A stretch of DNA of 5,402 nucleotides, from assembly GCA_964514105.1 (NCBI GenBank), contig CAZEPJ010000111.1:1-5402 (forward strand). The letters are read 5' to 3'. The notes beneath the pieces were generated by a model. It was not told where the DNA came from. It ran no database searches and worked only from the letters and a program-made list of their open reading frames with translations. The DNA is from CAZEPJ01 sp964514105. Its GTDB lineage: Bacteria; Desulfobacterota; Desulfocorpusculales; Desulfocorpusculum. Both the position numbers and the translations under genes were made by a program. Below, in pieces: positions 1-5,402 of this stretch (positions are counted from its first letter, which is position 1; each line of letters starts with the position of its first letter).

Positions 1-430
1 GCCGCTCCCCGAAGCTCAACGTGTCATCCCCGCCGATGGGGATGAGCACGTCCACCCCCAGCCGGGAGAGGTTGCCCAGGACATGGTCCGTGAAATCTGC
101 CTTTTCCTGACCCGCCGGGAATCGATCCCGCAGGAAGGCCGGCGTCTCCTTGGCCTTCACCGCCCCTGGATTGGTCCGCGAGGTGTGGAGGTAGGTGCCC
201 CCCGACCGATCGATGGTCCGCACCATGGACTTGTCCAGCCACGTCAGATTCTCCTCGAAGCTCCGGGGCAGCTCGGGGTCGTAGTTGAGCAGGCCCGCCC
301 ATCCCTTCTTGATCCCCAGCACCCGCAGCCCGTCCTCCACCGCGCTGTACACCAACGTCTTGATGCACGGGTTGAGACCCGGGACGTCCCCGCCCCCCGT
401 GAGCACGCCGATGGTCTTCACCTGGTTCAT
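1..430 (-). CDS. pfkA: 6-phosphofructokinase, N-terminal part (cut by window edge)
   Basis: Phosphorylates fructose 6-phosphate to fructose 1,6-bisphosphate in cytoplasmic glycolysis. Only the first 143 codons are present; the reading frame runs off the left edge. The nucleotide-binding start GVLTGGGDVPGLN lies at residues 8-20, TSRTNP at 83-88 and the phosphoryl-donor loop IGGDDTLS at about 132-139. The GGGD..G N-terminus and TSRTNP are typical of group III (mixed ATP/PPi) phosphofructokinases rather than the E. coli PfkA type. Asp136 occupies the position that is Gly in the GGDGS loop of ATP enzymes; in the family Asp there goes with pyrophosphate use. The second determinant (PGTIDND versus PKTIDND) lies outside the window, so the donor is unresolved and the symbol could equally be pfp. 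The ATG start is preceded by GGGAGGG five bases upstream. It lies 153 bases downstream of the DsbA-like gene on the same strand and may have its own promoter. Family assignment is firm; donor specificity is inference. Confidence 0.93.
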   Translation of the reverse strand, partial: MNQVKTIGVLTGGGDVPGLNPCIKTLVYSAVEDGLRVLGIKKGWAGLLNYDPELPRSFEENLTWLDKSMVRTIDRSGGTYLHTSRTNPGAVKAKETPAFLRDRFPAGQEKADFTDHVLGNLSRLGVDVLIPIGGDDTLSFGER

Positions 431-486
431 GGGGTCCCTCCCGTGGGAAGATCGTCGGGAGGCTGTGCCGCCGCCCGCCGGGGCCC

Positions 487-515
487 ATTTTTTCATCGGC
501 ACGGCCCGGCGTCAA
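487..515 (-). promoter_or_regulatory. Candidate sigma-70-type promoter for the phosphofructokinase gene
   Basis: On the minus strand TTGACG (515-510; 5 of 6 match to the -35 consensus) is followed after 17 bases by AAAAAT (492-487; 4 of 6 match to the -10 consensus). This A/T run is conspicuous in otherwise very GC-rich DNA. Transcription would begin near 480, giving a leader of about 50 bases before the ATG at 430. The -10 is weak, so this is a candidate only. Confidence 0.35.
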
Positions 516-583
516 CGGCCATCTCCCCGCACGGCCTCCTCTCGCCCGACCCCGAAAGGGCCGCCGTCCTCCCCCGCCGGGCT

Positions 584-1174
584 TCAGCCCCGCAGCCGCT
601 TGATCTCGTAGAAGTACTCCTTCTGGCAAAGGCCCGAGATCAGATCCCACAAGACGCCGGCTTCCTCCCCAACGGGGACCGGCTCGATGACCGGGCCGTA
701 GAAGGGCCGTTGGCTGCCCTGGACGCAGATCGTCGGCACCCCGAATGCGCCCTCCCGGCACGCCTCCTCGTAACGAGACTCCAGAATGGCCTCCAGGGTT
801 CCGTCCTCCCGGGAGTCCCTCAAGAGGGCCTGCGGCAGGCCACATTGGGCCAGGGATCGGGCGAGCATCTCCTCGTCGTCGATCTCCTGGCCCTGTTCAT
901 GGCAGGCACGACCCACGGCCCAGTACATGCGATCCAGGCCCTGGTTTCCCGCCGAGGTCTGGACCTTGGCCAGGAGGCGAAGGGCAGGGATGGCCCGTCG
1001 CTGGCGCTCCAGCATGGGGTTCGTGGGTTGGGATCGGTTGATGAATGCGAGGGACAGGAGCTCCCACTGGATGTCCAGGGGGCGCACCTGGGCCGCGGCC
1101 CGCACCCAGCGGGAGGCCCGCCAGGACCAGGGGCAGACGGGATCGAAGAGAAACCGGACCTGCTGTCGATTCAT
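584..1174 (-). CDS. DsbA-family oxidoreductase, mycothiol-dependent nitroreductase (Rv2466c)-like, with CPWS active site
   Basis: A 196-residue thioredoxin-fold protein without signal peptide or membrane segment, so cytoplasmic. The active-site segment FDPVCPWSW is at residues 10-18, with Cys14 and Ser17 where DsbA-type proteins usually have CxxC. The cis-proline loop GVPT is at 145-148. An alpha-helical insert typical of DsbA/FrnE proteins lies between. From memory, the region SRW near residue 21, the GPV..P.GEEAG.LWD stretch at 160-176 and the ending YFYEIKR closely resemble Mycobacterium tuberculosis Rv2466c, a mycothiol-dependent reductase with a CPWC motif; length is also similar. Family membership is well supported. 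The actual thiol partner and substrate are not shown, and non-actinobacteria lack mycothiol, so a different low-molecular-weight thiol is likely. The ATG start is supported by a GGAGGAG site six bases upstream. It is divergent from the radical SAM gene. FrnE-like isomerase/oxidoreductase is the main alternative label. Confidence 0.87.
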   Translation of the reverse strand: MNRQQVRFLFDPVCPWSWRASRWVRAAAQVRPLDIQWELLSLAFINRSQPTNPMLERQRRAIPALRLLAKVQTSAGNQGLDRMYWAVGRACHEQGQEIDDEEMLARSLAQCGLPQALLRDSREDGTLEAILESRYEEACREGAFGVPTICVQGSQRPFYGPVIEPVPVGEEAGVLWDLISGLCQKEYFYEIKRLRG

Positions 1175-1180
1175 GGGCAG

Positions 1181-1187
1181 CTCCTCC
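1181..1187 (-). promoter_or_regulatory. Shine-Dalgarno site of the DsbA-like gene
   Basis: GGAGGAG on the minus strand lies six bases before the ATG at 1174. It fixes this start over other possible ones. It is one of the best ribosome binding sites in the window. Confidence 0.7.
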
Positions 1188-1284
1188 GCAAGGCCCCGAG
1201 GCCTGGATCGTGTTTCCGAGATCCCCCCACGTTACCATATCCCGGAGGGTTTTTCACGTCGGCGGTGCGACGCTTGCCGATCCA

Positions 1285-1293
1285 TGGTACAAT
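1285..1293 (+). promoter_or_regulatory. Candidate extended -10 promoter for the radical SAM/TPR operon
   Basis: TGGTACAAT contains a 5-of-6 -10 hexamer (TACAAT, 1288-1293) preceded by the TGn extension of extended -10 promoters, which can work without a good -35. The hexamer 17 bases upstream (1265-1270, GTGCGA) matches the -35 consensus at only 3 positions. Initiation near 1300 would give a leader of about 160 bases. Confidence 0.45.
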
Positions 1294-1351
1294 CCGAAGA
1301 CAACCCGCCGTGGGGGGATCTGTGTCCATGGTCGCCCCATGGCATCGGGCT

Positions 1352-1375
1352 GGGGGGGCAGGGGGGAGGGCGGGG
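1352..1375 (+). other. Putative G-quadruplex motif in the leader
   Basis: Four G-runs of 7, 6, 3 and 4 bases are separated by loops of only CA, A and C, which satisfies the usual G3+N1-7 pattern with very short loops. If transcription starts near 1300 the motif would be in the mRNA leader about 85 bases before the radical SAM start codon. Folding and any regulatory role are inference. Confidence 0.45.
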
Positions 1376-1408
1376 AAGCGCGGCATGGCGGGTGGCCTGC
1401 CGGCGTGT

Positions 1409-1429
1409 CCGGGGGCGCCGGGACCCCGG
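1409..1429 (+). other. GC-only hairpin in the leader
   Basis: CCGGGG (1409-1414) can pair with CCCCGG (1424-1429) around a nine-base loop, giving a six-pair all-GC stem, plus a possible T1408-G1430 wobble. It ends 31 bases before the GTG start. No T-run follows, so it is not a classical terminator. It may be incidental given the base composition. Confidence 0.3.
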
Positions 1430-1460
1430 GGGGTGCCGTGATGGCGCGGGGATCGAAGCG

Positions 1461-2741
1461 GTGAACGTCCTGTTGATGGAAGTCAACCCCTATGTGCCCG
1501 TCTCCCTCCCCATCTCGCTGGGGTACCTGGCGGCGGGCCTGGCGGCCGAGGGCCACCGCGTGGAGATCCGCAACGTGGGCGAGGCCACGCCCCTCTCCCC
1601 CGCGGGCCTCCAGGCGATGGTGCGGGAGCTCGCGCCGGCGCTGGTGGGGTTTGCGACGTACCAGCGCAACATGCTCCACGTGAGGGGCCTGGCCCGGGCG
1701 GTCAAGGCCGTGGACCCGGCCATCCGGGTCATCCTGGGGGGGCCTCAGGCGACCTTCATGCCATCCCAGGCCATGGCGGCCCTGCCCGAGGTGGACTTCA
1801 TCTGCCGGGGGGAGGGCGAGATCGTCCTCCCGGAGGTGGTGCGGGCCCTGGAGTCGGACCGGCCGGGTGGGCCGGTGGCGGGCACCACCACGCGCCTCGC
1901 CCCGGATTATTGGGAGGACGGGCCCGCCGTGCAGCCTCCCGAGGATCTGGACATCTACCCCTCGCCGTTTCTCCGGGAGGCCCTGGATCTCCAGGGGTTC
2001 GAGGAGGCCATCCTTCTCACATCCCGGGGGTGTCCGTACGGCTGCGTTTTCTGCTACACGCCCAGGGCCTTCGGCCGGGGCATCCGATACCATTCGGTGG
2101 ATCGGGTCGTCGAGGATATGCGCTGGCTCAACGGCAAAGGGATTCGCCGTTTCTGGCTTGCCGACCCCAGCTTCTCCTTCGCGCGGGAGCGGACCGAGGC
2201 GCTCCTGCAGGGGATGATCCGCCGGGGCGTGGCCGGGGGCGTCTGGCTGGAGACCCGCGCGGATCTGGTGGACTCGGATCTGCTCGCCCTCATGGCCGCA
2301 GCGGGGGTGCGGCTGGTCGCCTTTGGCCTGGAGTCGGCCTCGGAGAAAGTCCTGGCGGGACTGGGCAAGGGCGTCTCCCCCGCCCAGGTTCGGTCGGCCG
2401 TGGAGTTGGCCCACAGGCACGGGCTCGATGTGGAGCTCTTCAGCCAGTACGGCCTCCCGGGGGAAGGATACGCGGACGCCCTGGAGACCCTGGCCTTCGT
2501 CCGTGACCTGGTGCCCATCCGGGGCAACTCCAATGCCCAGCAGACCCGCCTGTACTTCGGAACGCGCCTGCACGACCGGTTCCGCTCGCACGGCATCCGC
2601 CCCCTGGACGGAGCACGGCTGCCCTACATGGCCATCGGCTCGCGATATGAGACCGATTGGATGACCGTGGGGGAGATCCACCGGGTGAGAGACCTTTGGA
2701 AGGCCGCGTCCCTGGACGGGGGCAAAAGGATGGTGTCGTGA
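1461..2741 (+). CDS. B12-binding-domain radical SAM protein
   Basis: A 426-residue enzyme of the cobalamin-binding radical SAM (BchE/P-methylase-like) class. Residues 1-135 form the Rossmann-like B12-binding domain: strand VLLMEVN at 3-9, SLGYLAAGL at 19-27, ILGGPQATF at 91-99 and CRGEGE at 115-120. The radical SAM core follows, with the [4Fe-4S]/SAM motif C191-PYG-C195-VF-C198 (bases 2031-2054), FWLADPSFSF at 231-240, GLESASEKVLAGLGKG at 289-304 and QYGLPGE at 329-335. The family uses reductively cleaved SAM and often cobalamin for methyl transfer or ring chemistry; this substrate is unknown. The classical DxHxxG cobalamin motif is absent, as in many members. Apart from Cys115 there are no cysteines beyond the three ligands, so a second cluster is unlikely. 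GTG at 1461 is chosen because it begins just before the first beta strand; an in-frame ATG at 1476 would cut that strand. The ribosome site (GGGGA, nine bases away) is weak. The stop overlaps the next start as GTGA. Confidence 0.93.
   Translation: MNVLLMEVNPYVPVSLPISLGYLAAGLAAEGHRVEIRNVGEATPLSPAGLQAMVRELAPALVGFATYQRNMLHVRGLARAVKAVDPAIRVILGGPQATFMPSQAMAALPEVDFICRGEGEIVLPEVVRALESDRPGGPVAGTTTRLAPDYWEDGPAVQPPEDLDIYPSPFLREALDLQGFEEAILLTSRGCPYGCVFCYTPRAFGRGIRYHSVDRVVEDMRWLNGKGIRRFWLADPSFSFARERTEALLQGMIRRGVAGGVWLETRADLVDSDLLALMAAAGVRLVAFGLESASEKVLAGLGKGVSPAQVRSAVELAHRHGLDVELFSQYGLPGEGYADALETLAFVRDLVPIRGNSNAQQTRLYFGTRLHDRFRSHGIRPLDGARLPYMAIGSRYETDWMTVGEIHRVRDLWKAASLDGGKRMVS
2724..2741 (+). promoter_or_regulatory. 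Ribosome site and GTGA stop/start overlap coupling the radical SAM and TPR genes
   Basis: AAAAGGA (2724-2730) lies inside the end of the radical SAM gene, seven bases before GTG 2738-2740. That GTG overlaps the TGA stop at 2739-2741. The four-base GTGA arrangement is typical of translational coupling and picks this start over an ATG at 2657, which would give a long overlap and a Gly/Arg-rich extension. Confidence 0.7.
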
Positions 2742-4498
2742 ACGGCGCTGTTGCTCCCCGTCGACGGCTCTATGGGGTGGTCTCCTCTCCCCGGGGACGG
2801 GGCCTGTGGCCCGCGGGACTGTTGAGACGGCTCCTCCCCCATTTCAACCACAGCGCCGACGTGTATCTGCTGTCCGAGGACCTGGAGGCGGATTGGACCT
2901 CCCTGACCACGGTGTTGGACGAGGCATCGACGTTCCTGCGCGACTGGGGGTTCTGCCGGCTGAACATCCGGCCCGTTCATCCGGTGCGGGCCGGAGATGG
3001 GGATCGACTGCGGGAGCGGTACGGCGCGCTGCTCGGGTGGGGGCGTGGGTTTCATCGCGAGGCCCTGGAGCACCAGGTGGTCTCCCGCTGGATGGTGATG
3101 CCCGTGCTGCGCATCCGCTCCCCCGAGGCCTGGCAGGACGCCCTGGGGCTGGCTCGGTTTCTCAGGGAGCGGATGATGATCCCCAGCTTCTCGTTCCCGC
3201 CGTCTCCCCGGGCCTCCCGCTGGGCCCGGTCGCTGGATACCAATCGGGAACGGATCCTGTGCGAGGGAGCGGGCGGGGCACTGGAGGCCCTTCACGGGCA
3301 CGATCTGTTCGACGATCTCCTCCAATGGGCCCTGTCCTCGTCGGGGGGGTTCTCCCTGGAGCCGTGTCCATCCTTGGTGGTCGACGTGGTCGCGGGGCAG
3401 GCCCGCCGCTGCCCCCACGGCCCCTCCATGCCCTTGGGGGAGCCGGTGACCCTCCCCGGCGAAGGGCCTGCGGAGGGGTGCCTCACCTGCTGGGACGCTC
3501 TGCCCGGCAGGATTCGCCGGGCTTTGATCTGGAACGGAAGGGAGGAGGAGGGGGCCAGGGTCTCCCACCAGTTGGGGCTCTTCGCTTTGTCCAGGGGGGA
3601 GTTGGCCAGGGCGCGGGGGCACCTCCTCGGAGCCAGCCGCCGGGCCAAGGCCCCGGAGCTCCAGGGAGAGAGCCTCCTGTACCTGGGCATCCTCCACCTG
3701 GAGGAGGGGGACGTGGAGCGGGCTCACGCCGCGCTCCTGGAGGCCCGGGAACTCCTCCCGCGGGCAGGGAGCGTTCGCTACCATCTGGGCCGGTGCCAGT
3801 TCCTGTGGCGCGACTACATCGCCGCCTCGGAGCTGTTCCGGGAGGCCCGGGAGCTGGGGGCTCCCCGGGAGCTGGAGGGTGAACTGGCCGTGTATCTGGG
3901 CATCTCCCACGTCCAGTTGGGTGAGTTCTCCGAGGCTTTGGCGGCCCTGGAGGGGTGGGAAGGGGCGGGGCCCACCGCGCGCTTTTATCGGGGGATGGCC
4001 CTCTCGGGGCTGGGGCGGTTGGAAGAGGCCCTGGGTGAGCTTCGGTTGGCCCTGGCCCAGGGGCCCGACCCCGAGGACCTGGCCCCGGTCCATTTCTACA
4101 TCGGTCACTGCCTCAAGGAGCTGGAACGTTGGGAGGAAGCGCTGTCGCCCCTTCGGGAGAGCATCCAGGCGGACCCCGGGGGTTATGACGCCTGGAATCT
4201 CCTGGGCTACTGTCTGTTCCGACTCCAGGACCACAGGGGGGCCATCGGCGCGTTCCTCAAGGCCCTGGAGATCAATCCCCGGTCGGCCGTGGACTACGCC
4301 AACGTGGGGAGCAATCTGAGGGACCTGGGGGATCGGCAGGAGGCGGTCAAGTGGTATCGTCGGGCGCTCAAGCTGGATCCGACCCTGGGCTGGGTAGTGG
4401 AGAGCTTGCGGAGGATCGAGGAGGAGTCCAGCAGTGGGAGATCGGAGGGCTCCGGCCGGCGCGGGGGTTCGGGAGAAGGGACCCGGGCGACGCGATAG
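2738..4498 (+). CDS. TPR protein with SPASM/Twitch-like four-cysteine region; function unknown
   Basis: 586 residues from the GTG start, with no signal peptide or clear membrane helix. Residues about 10-205 are not recognised but alternate strands and helices much like half of a radical SAM barrel (YGVVSS, DVYLLSEDL, MVMPVLRI, MMIPSFSFPP) without any CxxxCxxC. Next comes Cys210, Cys225, Cys248 and Cys251 in the pattern CPSLVVDV..G....CPHG...C..CW, which resembles the auxiliary-cluster tail (SPASM/Twitch) of radical SAM maturases. Residues about 276-550 form roughly eight 34-residue TPRs starting near 276, 310, 345, 381, 413, 450, 484 and 518; the last three are the most canonical, for example EALSPLRESIQADP and EAVKWYRRALKLDP. 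A 12-base sequence GGAGGCCCGGGA recurs 102 bases (34 codons) apart at 3739 and 3841, reflecting the repeat unit. The C-terminal 25 residues are Ser/Gly/Arg-rich and probably disordered. TPR content is certain. The iron-sulfur idea is inference. Overlap with the radical SAM gene implies a shared job, probably protein-protein or substrate docking. Confidence 0.88.
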   Translation: MNGAVAPRRRLYGVVSSPRGRGLWPAGLLRRLLPHFNHSADVYLLSEDLEADWTSLTTVLDEASTFLRDWGFCRLNIRPVHPVRAGDGDRLRERYGALLGWGRGFHREALEHQVVSRWMVMPVLRIRSPEAWQDALGLARFLRERMMIPSFSFPPSPRASRWARSLDTNRERILCEGAGGALEALHGHDLFDDLLQWALSSSGGFSLEPCPSLVVDVVAGQARRCPHGPSMPLGEPVTLPGEGPAEGCLTCWDALPGRIRRALIWNGREEEGARVSHQLGLFALSRGELARARGHLLGASRRAKAPELQGESLLYLGILHLEEGDVERAHAALLEARELLPRAGSVRYHLGRCQFLWRDYIAASELFREARELGAPRELEGELAVYLGISHVQLGEFSEALAALEGWEGAGPTARFYRGMALSGLGRLEEALGELRLALAQGPDPEDLAPVHFYIGHCLKELERWEEALSPLRESIQADPGGYDAWNLLGYCLFRLQDHRGAIGAFLKALEINPRSAVDYANVGSNLRDLGDRQEAVKWYRRALKLDPTLGWVVESLRRIEEESSSGRSEGSGRRGGSGEGTRATR

Positions 4499-4520
4499 GG
4501 GAAGGCGGGGTCCTATTGCG
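4491..4520. repeat. Inverted repeat spanning the two convergent stop codons
   Basis: CGCGATAGG (4491-4499) can pair with CCTATTGCG (4512-4520) around a 12-base interval, with one G-T wobble in nine positions in the plus-strand RNA; G4500-T4511 can extend it. It covers the TAG of the TPR gene (4496-4498) and the TAG of the nitrilase gene (CTA at 4513-4515). It could act as a bidirectional terminator stem, but neither side has a T-run. Three of the pairs follow automatically from two convergent TAG stops, so the signal is modest. Confidence 0.35.
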
Positions 4521-5361
4521 TCTTCAGCCTCGTGCGGCCTGACTGGTTGCGATCCCAGTACAATTCCGGTCGCCGTTGCCCCAGGAAGAAGGCCACGGGG
4601 TGGGATCGGACGCGGTTGATCTCCCGGGCCTCGAGCAGTGCCACGGCCACGGCCTCTTGCCCGCCCTGGGCGGCAGCCAGGGTGCGCCCCTTGGGATCGA
4701 GGATCAGGGCCACTGCCGGGAACACAAGCCCTTTGCCGTTGCTCCCCGCCTGGTTGCACGCCAGCGCGTAGGCGCTGTTGTCGTAGGCCCGGGCGGGCAG
4801 ATATCGGAGCCATCTGTCGCGCTTCTCCCCGGGCGCCTCGTGGGGCGAGGCGTGGGGGAAGAACAGGATCTCCGCGCCCGAGACCCCCAGGCGTGCGATC
4901 CACTCCGGGAAGTGGGCCTCGAAACAGAGGGCCATGGCGGCCGGGGTCCCGTTCAGATGGAAGAGCCCCGGGCGGGCTCCGGGGGAGAAGATCCGCTTCT
5001 CCTGGGGGCTCAAGTGGGCCTTTCGATACACGGCCATTTCACCCGCGGGGGAGATGGCCAGATGGCTGATGTGGAGTCGCCCTTCCTGTCCCGCCTCCAT
5101 GAGGCCCGCCAGGATCCAGACGCCGTGGGCGGCGGCCAGCCCCTGGACGGACCGGACCACGGGATCATCCAGGGGGCGGGCCCACTGCCGCGCCTCGGGA
5201 CCCAGGCTGTACCCGGTCAGGCAGGCCTCGGGGAAGCAGACGACCTCCACGCCTCGGGCCGAAAGGCTTCGAACGTGCCCCTCTAGGCGCTCCAAGACGA
5301 TGTCGTCGGCGTTGCCGGGGCAGGCCATGGAGACGGCAGCCCCGTGGATGTCCCTTTCCAT
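4513..5361 (-). CDS. Carbon-nitrogen hydrolase (nitrilase superfamily amidohydrolase)
   Basis: A 282-residue cytoplasmic enzyme hydrolysing a non-peptide C-N bond (amide, carbamoyl or nitrile). The Glu-Lys-Cys catalytic triad is visible: Glu45 in CFPEACLTGY, Lys114 in YRKAHL and Cys146 in ALCFEAHFPE. Glu121 in EKRIFSPG matches the conserved second glutamate. FFPHASP at 167-173 and RAYDNSAYALACNQAG at 191-206 are further family signatures, and length is normal for a single-domain member. The exact substrate cannot be told; the family includes omega-amidases, N-carbamoylputrescine and beta-ureidopropionate amidohydrolases and others, and none of their diagnostic features is evident to me. ATG at 5361 is chosen: a GGGAAGAG stretch lies eight bases upstream, and the protein then begins just before the first beta strand. 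An in-frame TTG at 5379 would add six residues (288 aa) but lacks a clear ribosome site. The gene converges on the TPR gene with 14 bases between stops, so it is not in that operon. Its promoter lies beyond the right edge. Confidence 0.92.
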   Translation of the reverse strand: MERDIHGAAVSMACPGNADDIVLERLEGHVRSLSARGVEVVCFPEACLTGYSLGPEARQWARPLDDPVVRSVQGLAAAHGVWILAGLMEAGQEGRLHISHLAISPAGEMAVYRKAHLSPQEKRIFSPGARPGLFHLNGTPAAMALCFEAHFPEWIARLGVSGAEILFFPHASPHEAPGEKRDRWLRYLPARAYDNSAYALACNQAGSNGKGLVFPAVALILDPKGRTLAAAQGGQEAVAVALLEAREINRVRSHPVAFFLGQRRPELYWDRNQSGRTRLKTQ

Positions 5362-5402
5362 GGCCCTGTCTCTTCCCAAGGGATGCCTGGAGAGCTGAAC
5401 GA

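Larger units (their letters stand above)
1175..1460. other. Divergent intergenic region and structured 5' leader
   Basis: These 286 bases separate two divergently oriented genes. The half next to the DsbA-like gene (about 1188-1284) is the least GC-rich part; I found no convincing minus-strand promoter, only a TATGGT (minus) near 1239-1244 with a poor -35. The other half carries a plus-strand extended -10 element, long G-runs, a hairpin and a seven-residue mini-ORF, all upstream of the radical SAM start. Open frames crossing it in several phases have no recognisable protein content and read like GC-driven shadows. I saw no B12-box (GCCACTG) or other riboswitch core. Confidence 0.6.

Noticed and set aside
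473..493. GC-rich stem followed by a T-run on the plus strand as an intrinsic terminator
   Set aside because: The stem is only about four pairs and no plus-strand gene ends there; the A/T run is better read as part of a minus-strand promoter.
550..590. Small hairpins (GGGC-TTCA-GCCC at 579-590 and CCC-GAAA-GGG at 551-560) as a terminator for the DsbA-like gene
   Set aside because: Stems of only three to four pairs with no T-run on the minus strand; too weak to call.
83..1441. Plus-strand open frame of 452 codons antisense to the phosphofructokinase and DsbA-like genes
   Set aside because: No family resemblance, and it opposes two recognised genes; a compositional shadow.
786..1460. Upstream extension of the radical SAM frame
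   Set aside because: The frame stays open through the leader and across the DsbA-like gene, but its translation has no domain content and the B12-binding domain begins exactly at GTG 1461.
1294..1460. Cobalamin riboswitch in the leader of the B12-dependent radical SAM gene
   Set aside because: No GCCACTG B12-box and no recognisable core; the leader is dominated by G-runs.
1254..2681. Minus-strand open frame of 475 codons antisense to the radical SAM gene
   Set aside because: Low-complexity, His/Arg/Pro/Gly-rich translation opposite a clear radical SAM coding frame.
2624..4903. Minus-strand open frame of 759 codons antisense to the TPR gene and part of the nitrilase gene
   Set aside because: The translation is Pro/Gly/Arg/Gln-rich with no recognisable domain. 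It lies opposite two well-supported genes and is explained by GC-rich third positions.

Overview
This is a high-GC bacterial window (G/C-rich third codon positions throughout, long G-runs) that looks chromosomal. I see no transposase, integrase, CRISPR array, tRNA or rRNA. The gene content (group III-type phosphofructokinase, DsbA-like reductase of the Rv2466c type, B12-binding radical SAM protein, TPR protein, nitrilase-superfamily amidohydrolase) does not fix the taxon. A GC-rich, possibly anaerobic or thermophilic bacterium, such as a high-GC deltaproteobacterial relative, is only a guess.

Layout: 1-430 is the start of a minus-strand 6-phosphofructokinase gene that runs off the left edge. 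431-583 is a gap with a candidate minus-strand promoter. 584-1174 is a minus-strand DsbA-family thioredoxin-fold protein with a CPWS active site. 1175-1460 is a divergent intergenic region with a good extended -10 element, a four-run G-quadruplex motif, a strong hairpin and a seven-residue mini-ORF. 1461-2741 encodes a cobalamin-binding-domain radical SAM protein. 2738-4498 encodes a TPR protein with an unusual N-terminal half. The two plus-strand genes share a GTGA stop/start overlap. 4513-5361 is a minus-strand carbon-nitrogen hydrolase that converges on the TPR gene, with only 14 bases between the two stop codons.

The most interesting unit is the radical SAM/TPR pair. The two genes are translationally coupled and probably transcribed from one leader. 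The TPR protein carries about 200 residues of unrecognised sequence, then a four-cysteine cluster resembling a SPASM/Twitch iron-sulfur tail, then about eight TPRs, but it has no radical SAM CxxxCxxC motif. This suggests a B12-radical SAM enzyme working with a partner or scaffold derived from a degenerate radical SAM/SPASM protein. The product is unknown, and this reading is inference. The flanking phosphofructokinase, DsbA-like and nitrilase genes look like independent housekeeping or metabolic genes with no evident functional tie to the pair.
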